DNA from: Corynebacterium sanguinis | Lineage (GTDB): Bacteria > Actinomycetota > Actinomycetes > Mycobacteriales > Mycobacteriaceae | Assembly: GCF_007641235.1 (NCBI RefSeq) | Contig: NZ_CP038157.1 | Span: forward strand, 124,001 to 188,000 | Length of the DNA: 64,000 nt | Direction: 5' to 3' | In this document: one piece after another, positions 27,643 through 35,696 of the stretch | Layout: every line of letters begins with the position of its first letter | How positions within the stretch are numbered: position 1 is the stretch's first letter | The notes under the pieces: model-generated | Seen by the model: the letters and a program-made list of their open reading frames with translations, nothing else | Databases searched by the model: none | What the model was told of the DNA's origin: nothing | Translations under genes and position numbers: made by a program

Positions 27643-28127
27643 TGACTCAGCCAAACCAACTAACTGAACCTGATCTGGTGATCCTCCGAATTATCAACGC
27701 TCAGCACTTCGACAACGGGATAGTTACGCGAGCAGCTTTCGCTCTGTCTTCAAACGACAATTACAAACTCTCAGTTAATCAAGAAAGCAGAATCACACCA
27801 GGCGACGCGTTGGAGCAAAAATCCGCAATCCTCCGGGCGAGGAAAGAAAGTGAAGGAAAACCTTTCACCCCGCCTCCTGCGGTTGCGAGGATGACCGTGG
27901 GTGAAATCGAGGACATCCCTTTACCCACCGAGGAAGGAGAGCTACAGGATGGCGAGCAAGCGGCTCTTTCAGTTTGGGATGATTCCATGCTTGAAGGAAC
28001 TCCCGAAAGCCATGCCTACTTGGATTTTGAGCGGACGTACGAGCCGAAAGAACGTCGCAAGGCGGTTTACAACCGATTAGCCGCAATTGCCAATCAGAAC
28101 GGTAAATTGTTTTTACCCGACCACTAG
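27642..28127 (+). CDS. Unknown protein B of the two-gene cassette
   Basis: A 161-aa protein. I place the start at the GTG at 27642, whose G is the last base of the upstream TAG and which has a GGAGGA ribosome site 7 nt away; an ATG 21 bp upstream is less likely. The N-terminal third has the pattern LTEPDLVILRIIN, then VTRAAFALSS and YKLSVNQESR. I recall similar arrangements (hydrophobic-R-I, AF, LSV) in uncharacterised small proteins paired with a larger partner in many genomes, but cannot name the family. The C-terminus has a regular AYLDFERTYEPKERRKAVYNRL helix. Function is unknown. Confidence 0.75.
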   Translation: MTQPNQLTEPDLVILRIINAQHFDNGIVTRAAFALSSNDNYKLSVNQESRITPGDALEQKSAILRARKESEGKPFTPPPAVARMTVGEIEDIPLPTEEGELQDGEQAALSVWDDSMLEGTPESHAYLDFERTYEPKERRKAVYNRLAAIANQNGKLFLPDH

Positions 28128-28277
28128 CCGGATTATCGGCTAACAAACGTGCATTTCACCTCTTTGTTTTCTTGGGCGATGCCAGTTGGTCATTTCGGGC
28201 ATGCCGTACCTTCTAGCGTTGACTGAATGAACCCAAATGAATCGGCCTGAGTTTTTCGGAGACTACGGGTAAAAGCC

Positions 28278-28580
28278 TTACTGGGCTTTTCGGGTGGTGT
28301 TGAATTCCTCGTAGTCCTGCTCGTATTCGATCGGGGGAACGTCACCGATCGACGAGTGCAGGCGCTGGTGATTGTACCAGTAGACCCACGAGGCCGTTTC
28401 CGTTTCGACCTCCCGGGCATCCCTCCATGTGCGTGCGGGATCGACGTCGATGAGCTCAGTCTTGTACAGCCCGATCGTCGACTCCATCATCGCGTTGTCC
28501 AGAGCATCACCGACCGAGCCGATCGAGCCCTGGAGTCCGGCGTCTGCCAGCGCGTCGGTGAACGCCAGCGAGGTGTATTG
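28278..28580 (-). pseudogene. IS3-family orfB, C-terminal fragment (left copy)
   Basis: A 100-codon fragment beginning QYTSLAFTDALADAG and including GSVGDALDNAMMES and WVYWYNHQRLHSSI, the last part of an rve integrase domain with the catalytic glutamate region. It is identical to the fragment at 33517-33819, but joined through an IS30 copy to the N-terminal half of a different IS3 element, so it cannot form a functional transposase with its present neighbour. Confidence 0.82.
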
Positions 28581-30079
28581 GGCAGGTTCAACCGGTGGTT
28601 GCAACACCGGCCTGTTTCAGGGATTGTAGTGCTTCACCGAAGACTTCGGCGGGGGTCTTCCAGCCGAGGGGCTTGCGGGGTCTGTTGTTGAGGGTGTGGG
28701 CCACCGCTTCGAGGTCGTCTGCGCTCCAGCGGGACAGGTCGGTGCCCTTGGGGAAGTACTGACGTAGCAGGCCGTTGGTGTTCTCGTTGGTGGGCCGTTG
28801 CCACGGGGAGTGCGGATCAGCGAAGAACACCTTGGTGCCAGTCTCAAGAGTGAACGCGGCATGTCCTGATAGTTCCTTGCCGCGGTCCCAGGTGATCGTC
28901 TTGCGTAACTGCTGGGGCAGGGTCGTGATCGCAGCGGCCAGAGCCGCGTTCATCGCGACTGCACCGTAGCCGCCCAGCGCGGGGCCGTTCTTAACCGGAG
29001 GGTGCTCGCCCCAGCCGTCGAGGCGGGGCAAGCGGACCAGGATCGTCGCGCGGCTGCGACGCTCGACCAAGGTCCCGATCGCAGAGCGGCCGGTCCCGAT
29101 GACCAGGTCACCTTCCCAGTGTCCTGGAACAGCGCGATCAGCGGCTTCTGCGGGGCGTTGGCTGATCACGACCTCGGCGCCGACATGACCGCCGGGTTTG
29201 TTCCGGGAACGCTCACGGGGCTGTCGCAACGCCCTGCCCGTTCGCAGGCAAGCCACCAGCTCACGCTTCAGCGCGCCGCGGCCTTCGATGAACAACGCCT
29301 GGTAGATCGCCTCATGACTGATACGCATTGACTCATCATCAGGGAAATCCAGCTTCAAGCGGTGACTGATCTGCTCCGGGCTCCAACTGGTGGCCCACCG
29401 TCGATCTTGCCGACGAGGCTTGTTCAACCCCTTCCACGTCGGCGTGACCGGCCCTTCCACCGGCGTCCCGTCCGGGCCAGTGACCTTCCCAGAGAGTCTG
29501 TCCTGGACATAGTCGCGAAGCCGCAGGTTGGCCACCAGCTTCGCGGTCTTGGGTCGTTTCGCGGCCTCTTGGGCTTTCCATTGGGCCACCGTGGCGCGAT
29601 ACTCCAGCTTCCCGCTGCGGGTAGCAGCGTTGCGGCGCAACTCCCGACTGATCGTGCCCGGATCCCGCCCAAGGGTACGCGCGATCGACCGGACACCGCG
29701 TCCCTGAGCACGCAAGATCGCGATCTCCTCTCGCTCCTCGAAACTGAGATAACGACCAGTTGGCTCCGTCAACGTCAGCGGTGGCATACCGCCAGCGTGA
29801 CGGAACCACCGTGATCCGACCGGCACCGACACCCCCACCGCCAGCGCTGCCTCCGCTGTCGTGACCCCGGCCGCGATCAGGCGCCAGAATTGTCGCTGCA
29901 CCGCCCTCGATGGCTGCGGTCTGCCCGGAGAGCGCATTGCTGGCCGCAACGCCCGGTCCGCGCGCCACTGCCGCCGCATCCCCTCCGGGCCCTCGCTGGT
30001 CTTCATGCTCCAGTCCTTGGTCGCCATCCTTGAACACCTTTCTCACCTCAAGGTGTTGCGACGACCAGTTGAATCCGCC
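28581..30079 (-). mobile_element. IS30-family element, left copy
   Basis: A 1499-bp element with about 28-bp imperfect inverted ends (GGCGGATTCAACTGGTCGTC against GGCAGGTTCAACCGGTGGTT). The flanking trinucleotides, read in the orfB sense, are CAG on the orfB N-terminal side and CAA on the C-terminal side. These do not match, so this copy lacks a proper target duplication and its two flanks come from different elements. Confidence 0.85.
28588..30027 (-). CDS. IS30-family transposase, left copy
   Basis: A 479-aa transposase with an N-terminal HTH pair (ITAGV-type region followed by SFEEREEIAILRAQGRGVRS and ARTLGRDPGTISRELRRN) and a DDE core: GHWEGDLVIGTGRSAIGTLV (first D), TITWDRGKELSGH (second D) and NENTNGLLRQYFPKGTDLS (E). 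It is identical in sequence to the copy at 32070-33509. The frame is intact, so it may be an active source of transposase. Confidence 0.93.
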   Translation of the reverse strand: MATKDWSMKTSEGPEGMRRQWRADRALRPAMRSPGRPQPSRAVQRQFWRLIAAGVTTAEAALAVGVSVPVGSRWFRHAGGMPPLTLTEPTGRYLSFEEREEIAILRAQGRGVRSIARTLGRDPGTISRELRRNAATRSGKLEYRATVAQWKAQEAAKRPKTAKLVANLRLRDYVQDRLSGKVTGPDGTPVEGPVTPTWKGLNKPRRQDRRWATSWSPEQISHRLKLDFPDDESMRISHEAIYQALFIEGRGALKRELVACLRTGRALRQPRERSRNKPGGHVGAEVVISQRPAEAADRAVPGHWEGDLVIGTGRSAIGTLVERRSRATILVRLPRLDGWGEHPPVKNGPALGGYGAVAMNAALAAAITTLPQQLRKTITWDRGKELSGHAAFTLETGTKVFFADPHSPWQRPTNENTNGLLRQYFPKGTDLSRWSADDLEAVAHTLNNRPRKPLGWKTPAEVFGEALQSLKQAGVATTG

Positions 30080-30694
30080 CTGGCTGCCCCGATCGCTGTG
30101 GTGAATTAGCTGGTTTCCATGGATTCGCCCTGCAGTCGTTAACGCATGCTCCAAAGCCTCCATCGGCAGCGCGTTGGTGCGCATTGTCGAGCGTGTAGCG
30201 ACACCAACAATCTTTCGGCTGAATACATCCACGACAAACGCGGTATAAGCGAATCCTGACAGGGTGCGAACGTAGGTAATGTCGGCAACCCAAAGCCTGC
30301 CTGGTGCCTGCGCACGGAAGTTTCGGCGCACAAGGTCCGGGCGATGATCCGGTGTCTTCGGGCTGATCGTAGTTAGTGGGGTTCGCCCACGTCTGCGGCC
30401 AGAAACGCCTGCGAGTTTCATCAGACGTGCGGTCTTGTCGCGACCAATATGAAAGCCTTCACGGTTCATCGCGTGCCACATTTTGCGGATGCCGTAGACC
30501 GAGAAATTCTCCGCATGCACACGCTGTATCTCTGGGATGAGCAGGCTATCGCTTAAGGCCCTTGCACTGGGAACACGAGTGGTCGCCTTGCGGTAGCCAC
30601 GAGAGGTGATGAATCCACGATCTGCCTGTTTTAGAACTCTGCAGATGGCCTCGACCCCAAATTGATCTTTGTACGCGTCGATGTAGGAGATCAT
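30080..30694 (-). pseudogene. IS3-family element A, orfB N-terminal half
   Basis: Codons 1-205 of an IS3 orfB: MISYIDAYKDQFGVEAICRV, then LWVADITYVRT (first catalytic D) and HHSDRGSQ (second D), after which the IS30 copy begins. The catalytic glutamate part is missing and is replaced, beyond the IS30, by the tail of a different IS3 element. The start ATG overlaps the orfA stop by 4 nt. A plausible slippery run lies upstream in orfA. Confidence 0.85.
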
Positions 30695-31011
30695 TTGGTC
30701 GTGGGTCGGTCGAGTTCCGCCGCGAAAAAAGCCGAAGCTGTCTTAAGAATCCCGTTTGCTCGTTTCAGTTCGCGGTTTTCTCGACGCAGACGCCTGAGTT
30801 CTTCTTCCATTGTTTCGCCGCCTGAAGCGTCAGAATTATCGCGTACTGAAGCGCTGTCACGGTACCAAGCCCGCAACGTGTGGTGGGATACACCAAGCAG
30901 CTCACCGACCTCCGTGTAGGCGCGTTGCAGTGAGCAAGACTCCAGGCGGACCCTTTCGATGATCTGATGGACCGCCTTCTCCTTGAACTCGACGGAATAC
31001 TTTCTAGGCAT
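30691..31011 (-). CDS. IS3-family element A, orfA (HTH protein)
   Basis: A 106-aa protein: MPRKYSVEFKEKAVHQIIER with an HTH (VGELLGVSHHTLRAWYRD) and a leucine-zipper-like C-terminus (EEELRRLRRENRELKRANGI). On the coding strand a CTTTTTTC run (complement of 30724-30731) lies near the orfA end, the usual -1 frameshift signal that makes OrfAB. With orfB truncated the element is probably dead. Confidence 0.85.
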   Translation of the reverse strand: MPRKYSVEFKEKAVHQIIERVRLESCSLQRAYTEVGELLGVSHHTLRAWYRDSASVRDNSDASGGETMEEELRRLRRENRELKRANGILKTASAFFAAELDRPTTK

Positions 31012-31061
31012 AGTTCAATCCTTCCTTAGCTGAGGTAGGAACTAAACCCAGGACGCTTCAG

Positions 31062-31385
31062 CCCAGCAAGTACGACACCGCCCCCCAAGAACGCGCGGTA
31101 CGTATGTACTTCGAACGTCTCGAAGACGGCGACATCTCCAAGGCAGCCGCCCGCCGAGAGATCAGCGAACTGCTCGGCGTAAAGGAATCCACCCTGCGCA
31201 ACTGGATCCGAAAACAGGAAAAGCAGGAACAAGCACCCCAGCCCGGCTCCCTGTCCTACGAGCAGCTCCAGGCTGCCTACGAGGAGCAGGCCAAGGAAGT
31301 CGCCAAACTGCGACGAGCCAATGAGATCCTCAAGACGGCGTCAGCTTTTTTCGCCCAAGCGGAGCTCGACCGCAAACTTCGGTAG
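31062..31385 (+). pseudogene. IS3-family element B, orfA lacking its start
   Basis: The frame is in register from PSKYDTAPQERAVRMYFERL onward, with HTH (ISELLGVKESTLRNWIRK) and a coiled C-terminal stretch. The first in-frame ATG (31104) falls inside the HTH domain, so the true start codon has been lost where element A's end (about 31060) abuts it. A CTTTTTTC run at 31345-31352 is the expected -1 frameshift site. Confidence 0.75.
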
Positions 31386-31387
31386 TC

Positions 31388-32017
31388 GTGGATTTCATCC
31401 GCACCTACCGGAACCGCTTCGGGGTCGAGCCAATCTGCGAAACCTTGACTGCCCACGGCATCGCGATTGCCCCGAGCACCTTCTACGCCCACCAGTCCCG
31501 CGGCTTCGGCCCCACCGGAGCCGAACTCGACGAAGCGTACGCCGCCCACCGCATCTACCGACTGTGGGAGGAAAACCGCAAGGTCTATGGCCGGCGCAAG
31601 CTCTGGAAAGCAGCCATCCGTGACGGCATGCTTATTGGTCGTGACCAGGCGGAACGGCTGATGAAGATCACCGGCATCCGCGGTGTGTCCCGCGGGATGC
31701 ACCGCAAGAAGACGACCGTGGCCAATCCTGCGCACCGCCGGCACCCGGACCGAATAGGCCGTCGGTGGAGGTATCCGTCGCATCCGGATCAGTGGTGGAT
31801 CGCGGACTTCACCTACGCCTGGACGCGAAAGGGATTCTGCTACGTCGCCTTCATCGTCGACGCCTACTCGCGGCAGGTCCTCGGCTGGGTCGTCACCACG
31901 GTGATGGACACCAGGATGGTGCTCATGGCCCTGGAACACGCGTTGTTCAGCCGCAGACGCACCCGCATGGATTTCACCGCCACCGGCATCGTCCATCACT
32001 CGGACGCCGGGGCGCAA
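31388..32017 (+). pseudogene. IS3-family element B, orfB N-terminal half
   Basis: Codons 1-210 of an orfB (DFIRTYRNRFGVEPICETL, then WWIADFTYAWT with the first catalytic D and HHSDAGAQ with the second D). The IS30 copy is inserted after the CAA codon at 32015-32017. Removing the IS30 and one CAA joins this to 33517-33819 in frame, restoring a normal transposase of about 309 residues. GTG start, -1 frame relative to orfA. Confidence 0.87.
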
Positions 32018-33516
32018 GGCGGATTCAACTGGTCGTCGCAACACCTTGAGGTGAGAAAGGTGTTCAAGGATGGCGACCAAGGACTGGAGCATGAAGACCA
32101 GCGAGGGCCCGGAGGGGATGCGGCGGCAGTGGCGCGCGGACCGGGCGTTGCGGCCAGCAATGCGCTCTCCGGGCAGACCGCAGCCATCGAGGGCGGTGCA
32201 GCGACAATTCTGGCGCCTGATCGCGGCCGGGGTCACGACAGCGGAGGCAGCGCTGGCGGTGGGGGTGTCGGTGCCGGTCGGATCACGGTGGTTCCGTCAC
32301 GCTGGCGGTATGCCACCGCTGACGTTGACGGAGCCAACTGGTCGTTATCTCAGTTTCGAGGAGCGAGAGGAGATCGCGATCTTGCGTGCTCAGGGACGCG
32401 GTGTCCGGTCGATCGCGCGTACCCTTGGGCGGGATCCGGGCACGATCAGTCGGGAGTTGCGCCGCAACGCTGCTACCCGCAGCGGGAAGCTGGAGTATCG
32501 CGCCACGGTGGCCCAATGGAAAGCCCAAGAGGCCGCGAAACGACCCAAGACCGCGAAGCTGGTGGCCAACCTGCGGCTTCGCGACTATGTCCAGGACAGA
32601 CTCTCTGGGAAGGTCACTGGCCCGGACGGGACGCCGGTGGAAGGGCCGGTCACGCCGACGTGGAAGGGGTTGAACAAGCCTCGTCGGCAAGATCGACGGT
32701 GGGCCACCAGTTGGAGCCCGGAGCAGATCAGTCACCGCTTGAAGCTGGATTTCCCTGATGATGAGTCAATGCGTATCAGTCATGAGGCGATCTACCAGGC
32801 GTTGTTCATCGAAGGCCGCGGCGCGCTGAAGCGTGAGCTGGTGGCTTGCCTGCGAACGGGCAGGGCGTTGCGACAGCCCCGTGAGCGTTCCCGGAACAAA
32901 CCCGGCGGTCATGTCGGCGCCGAGGTCGTGATCAGCCAACGCCCCGCAGAAGCCGCTGATCGCGCTGTTCCAGGACACTGGGAAGGTGACCTGGTCATCG
33001 GGACCGGCCGCTCTGCGATCGGGACCTTGGTCGAGCGTCGCAGCCGCGCGACGATCCTGGTCCGCTTGCCCCGCCTCGACGGCTGGGGCGAGCACCCTCC
33101 GGTTAAGAACGGCCCCGCGCTGGGCGGCTACGGTGCAGTCGCGATGAACGCGGCTCTGGCCGCTGCGATCACGACCCTGCCCCAGCAGTTACGCAAGACG
33201 ATCACCTGGGACCGCGGCAAGGAACTATCAGGACATGCCGCGTTCACTCTTGAGACTGGCACCAAGGTGTTCTTCGCTGATCCGCACTCCCCGTGGCAAC
33301 GGCCCACCAACGAGAACACCAACGGCCTGCTACGTCAGTACTTCCCCAAGGGCACCGACCTGTCCCGCTGGAGCGCAGACGACCTCGAAGCGGTGGCCCA
33401 CACCCTCAACAACAGACCCCGCAAGCCCCTCGGCTGGAAGACCCCCGCCGAAGTCTTCGGTGAAGCACTACAATCCCTGAAACAGGCCGGTGTTGCAACC
33501 ACCGGTTGAACCTGCC
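32018..33516 (+). mobile_element. IS30-family element, right copy
   Basis: A 1499-bp element flanked on both sides by the trinucleotide CAA (32015-32017 and 33517-33519), a clean 3-bp target duplication inside IS3 element B. The inverted ends match over about 23 of 28 bp. Confidence 0.9.
32070..33509 (+). CDS. IS30-family transposase, right copy
   Basis: A 479-aa IS30 transposase, identical to the left copy, with intact HTH region and DDE residues. The ATG follows an AAGG ribosome site. Because this copy has a matching target duplication, it represents the original insertion into IS3 element B. Confidence 0.93.
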   Translation: MATKDWSMKTSEGPEGMRRQWRADRALRPAMRSPGRPQPSRAVQRQFWRLIAAGVTTAEAALAVGVSVPVGSRWFRHAGGMPPLTLTEPTGRYLSFEEREEIAILRAQGRGVRSIARTLGRDPGTISRELRRNAATRSGKLEYRATVAQWKAQEAAKRPKTAKLVANLRLRDYVQDRLSGKVTGPDGTPVEGPVTPTWKGLNKPRRQDRRWATSWSPEQISHRLKLDFPDDESMRISHEAIYQALFIEGRGALKRELVACLRTGRALRQPRERSRNKPGGHVGAEVVISQRPAEAADRAVPGHWEGDLVIGTGRSAIGTLVERRSRATILVRLPRLDGWGEHPPVKNGPALGGYGAVAMNAALAAAITTLPQQLRKTITWDRGKELSGHAAFTLETGTKVFFADPHSPWQRPTNENTNGLLRQYFPKGTDLSRWSADDLEAVAHTLNNRPRKPLGWKTPAEVFGEALQSLKQAGVATTG

Positions 33517-33819
33517 CAATACACCTCGCTGGCGTTCACCGACGCGCTGGCAGACGCCGGACTCCAGGGCTCGATCGGCTCGGTCGGTGATGCTCTGGAC
33601 AACGCGATGATGGAGTCGACGATCGGGCTGTACAAGACTGAGCTCATCGACGTCGATCCCGCACGCACATGGAGGGATGCCCGGGAGGTCGAAACGGAAA
33701 CGGCCTCGTGGGTCTACTGGTACAATCACCAGCGCCTGCACTCGTCGATCGGTGACGTTCCCCCGATCGAATACGAGCAGGACTACGAGGAATTCAACAC
33801 CACCCGAAAAGCCCAGTAA
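33517..33819 (+). pseudogene. IS3-family element B, orfB C-terminal fragment (right copy)
   Basis: The in-frame continuation of the orfB at 31388-32017: QYTSLAFTDALADAG, the GDALDNAMMEST region with the catalytic glutamate, and WYNHQRLHSSIGDVPP. It is separated from its N-terminal half only by the IS30 copy and its duplicated CAA codon. Confidence 0.87.
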
Positions 33820-33859
33820 GGCTTTTACCCGTAGTCTCCGAAAAACTCAGGCCGATTCA

Positions 33860-34086
33860 AACCAAACGCTGCGGTTCTGGTGCCAACCTTCGAGAAGATG
33901 CGAGTGACGTGGATAGCAGAGCACATGAGGCACTTTGTTCCCGACACCGCAATCGCTAACGCCGCTGGTGTGAAGAGTCTGCGGAACTATGAACGATTCC
34001 GACCCGCCGAGCAATCTCTGGAGCAGTTCCGTGGTCTTATGCACCGGGCGGAGACGAAACAGGCGGGGCTTGTCGTAGTGAAATAG
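33860..34086 (+). pseudogene. C-terminal remnant resembling a tyrosine recombinase/integrase
   Basis: The frame is open from the IS3 terminus without a start and reads PNAAVLVPTFEKMRVTWIAE, then AIANAAGVKSLRNYERF before ending GLVVVK. The spacing of a histidine-rich helix, GVKSL and a tyrosine resembles the end of a tyrosine-recombinase catalytic domain, the usual integrase of a tRNA-associated island. The match is by eye and short. If right, the IS3 cluster removed most of the integrase gene. Confidence 0.42.
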
Positions 34087-34102
34087 TTGGTCTTTTGTCT
34101 TA

Positions 34103-34135
34103 GACCCTGTGCCTTGGAGGTACAGGGTCGCTTTT
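34103..34135 (+). terminator. Rho-independent terminator
   Basis: Perfect 8-bp stem GACCCTGT/ACAGGGTC with an 11-nt loop, followed by CGCTTTT. It ends the truncated integrase-like frame and separates the island from the GntP permease gene. Confidence 0.6.
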
Positions 34136-34283
34136 AGGGGCGGTAGGGTGTGAGGAAAACTGAAAATTGGCAGGAGGAGCGGGTAATTGGAAGATGTTAA
34201 GTATCCAGCATCGAGGATTGTTCGAATGCCCCCTTTCCCCATTAAGCTCGGGGTGGAAATTTTTCCCGGGCTAAGGAGCACCG

Positions 34284-35684
34284 ATGACTGGCTTGCCGCT
34301 GATGGGTGTCTTCGTCGTCGCGATCGTCGTTTTGATCCTGATGATCTCCAAGTGGAAGATCCACCCCTTCCTCTCACTTCTTTTTGTGTCGCTCGTCTTC
34401 GGCCTGATCGGCGGAATTCCGCTGCTCGACATCAAAGACGCCGACGGGGCGCTGGTCACCCCGGGTATCGCGTCGGTCATCGGCGAGGGCTTTGCGGCGA
34501 CGTTTAAATCCTTCGGGCTCGTCGTCATCTTCGGCACGCTCATCGGCTTCATCCTGGAAAAGACTGGTGCGGCCTTTCAGCTTGCCGACGCCATCGTGCG
34601 CGTGATTGGCACACGTCATCCCGTCCTGGCCATCCAGCTGATGGGATGGGTTGTGAGCATCCCGGTCTTTTCCGACTCTGGATTCGTCATCCTCAATCCT
34701 GTACGCAGGGCGCTCGCCCAGCGCACAGGAGCCTCGCCGGCAACCATGGCGATCGCCCTGTCCGCTGGTCTGTTTACTTCCCACGTGTTCATCCCGCCCA
34801 CGCCCGGACCGCTTGCGTCCGCGGCGAACCTCGGCCTGGAGAACAACCTGTTGCTCGTGATGGCACTCGGTACGCTCGTGTCCATCCCCGTCATGATCGC
34901 CGCCTACTTCTACTCCGTCTGGATCGGCCCGTCGCTTCACACCCCGGAGACGGAAGCGGTCCCAGACACCGACGTCGAGGCCGCCTACAACGAGCTGAAG
35001 AACTCCTACACCCGGCTGCCGTCAACGGCGTTGTCCCTCGCCCCGATCCTCGTGCCGATCCTGCTCATGGCGGCTGGGTCCATCACCTCCGCGGCGGGGC
35101 TCGGCGGCGGGTTCGGCCGCGCGATCGTGTTCGCCGGCACCCCGATGATCGCCCTCGGTATCGGTTTCCTCTTCGCCGTGCTCTTGCTGGCGGATACCCA
35201 CATGATGGACCGCTTCTACACCTTCGTCGAGGACGGCCTGCGCACGGTCGGCCCGATCATCCTCATCACGGCCGCCGGCGGCGTGCTCGGACGCGTCATC
35301 TCCTCGACCGACGTGGTGGACTTCATTTCCAACAACGCGACCCAGCTGGCGAGCCTCGGACTGTTCTTCCCCTTCCTCATCTCCGCGTTGTTCAAGACAG
35401 CGCAGGGCTCGGCCACCGTCGCGATGGTCACCACGTCCAGCCTCGTCGCGCCGCTTCTGCCGACCCTGGGGTTGGAGTCCCCCGTGCAGGTCGGCCTTGC
35501 AGTGATGGCCATCTCCGCTGGCTCTCTCGTGGTCTCCCACGCCAACGACAGCCACTTCTGGGTGGTCACCAACTTCTCTAAGATGACCCCGCAGCAGGCG
35601 TACCGCTCGCAGACCGCGGTGACCGGCGTGATGGGGTGCACCGCCATGGTCTTCATCTGGATCCTTGGGCTCTTCCTAGTCTAG
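34284..35684 (+). CDS. GntP-family gluconate/organic-acid permease
   Basis: A 466-aa membrane protein of the gluconate:H+ symporter (GntP) family. Diagnostic stretches are WKIHPFLSLLFVSLVFGLIG, the VVIFGTLIGFILEKTGAA segment, SIPVFSDSGFVIL, HVFIPPTPGPLA and the late SHANDSHFWVV. About 12 membrane segments are expected. The substrate may be gluconate, glycerate or a related sugar acid. A TAAGGAG ribosome site lies before the ATG. No catabolic enzyme lies beside it, so the neighbours give no substrate clue. It is the first core-type gene after the island. Confidence 0.9.
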   Translation: MTGLPLMGVFVVAIVVLILMISKWKIHPFLSLLFVSLVFGLIGGIPLLDIKDADGALVTPGIASVIGEGFAATFKSFGLVVIFGTLIGFILEKTGAAFQLADAIVRVIGTRHPVLAIQLMGWVVSIPVFSDSGFVILNPVRRALAQRTGASPATMAIALSAGLFTSHVFIPPTPGPLASAANLGLENNLLLVMALGTLVSIPVMIAAYFYSVWIGPSLHTPETEAVPDTDVEAAYNELKNSYTRLPSTALSLAPILVPILLMAAGSITSAAGLGGGFGRAIVFAGTPMIALGIGFLFAVLLLADTHMMDRFYTFVEDGLRTVGPIILITAAGGVLGRVISSTDVVDFISNNATQLASLGLFFPFLISALFKTAQGSATVAMVTTSSLVAPLLPTLGLESPVQVGLAVMAISAGSLVVSHANDSHFWVVTNFSKMTPQQAYRSQTAVTGVMGCTAMVFIWILGLFLV

Positions 35685-35696
35685 TGTTGAAGCCCT

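Larger units (their letters stand above)
28238..30079. repeat. Left arm of a 1842-bp inverted repeat
   Basis: This arm contains an IS3-type terminal region, the C-terminal part of an IS3 orfB and a complete IS30 copy. It is repeated in inverted orientation at 32018-33859 (mirror relation x to 62097 minus x). All encoded proteins are identical between arms and every base compared at the arm ends matches. Identity stops exactly at the IS3 terminus on the outside and at the IS30 terminus on the inside. Confidence 0.88.
32018..33859. repeat. Right arm of the 1842-bp inverted repeat
   Basis: Inverted copy of 28238-30079. It comprises the IS30 copy plus the C-terminal part and right terminus of IS3 element B, ending GGCCGATTCA. 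The 1938-bp sequence between the arms holds the two different IS3 5' halves, back to back. Confidence 0.88.

Noticed and set aside
29339..30694. A 451-codon frame joining IS3 orfB to IS30 sequence (and the matching one at 31388-32758)
   Set aside because: Read-through artefact: after HHSDRGSQ or HHSDAGAQ the frame enters IS30 DNA in a non-coding frame. The orfB halves are listed as pseudogenes instead.
28225..33870. A target duplication around the whole nested IS structure
   Set aside because: The bases just outside both IS3 termini (AAA on the left, AAC on the right) do not form a convincing direct repeat.
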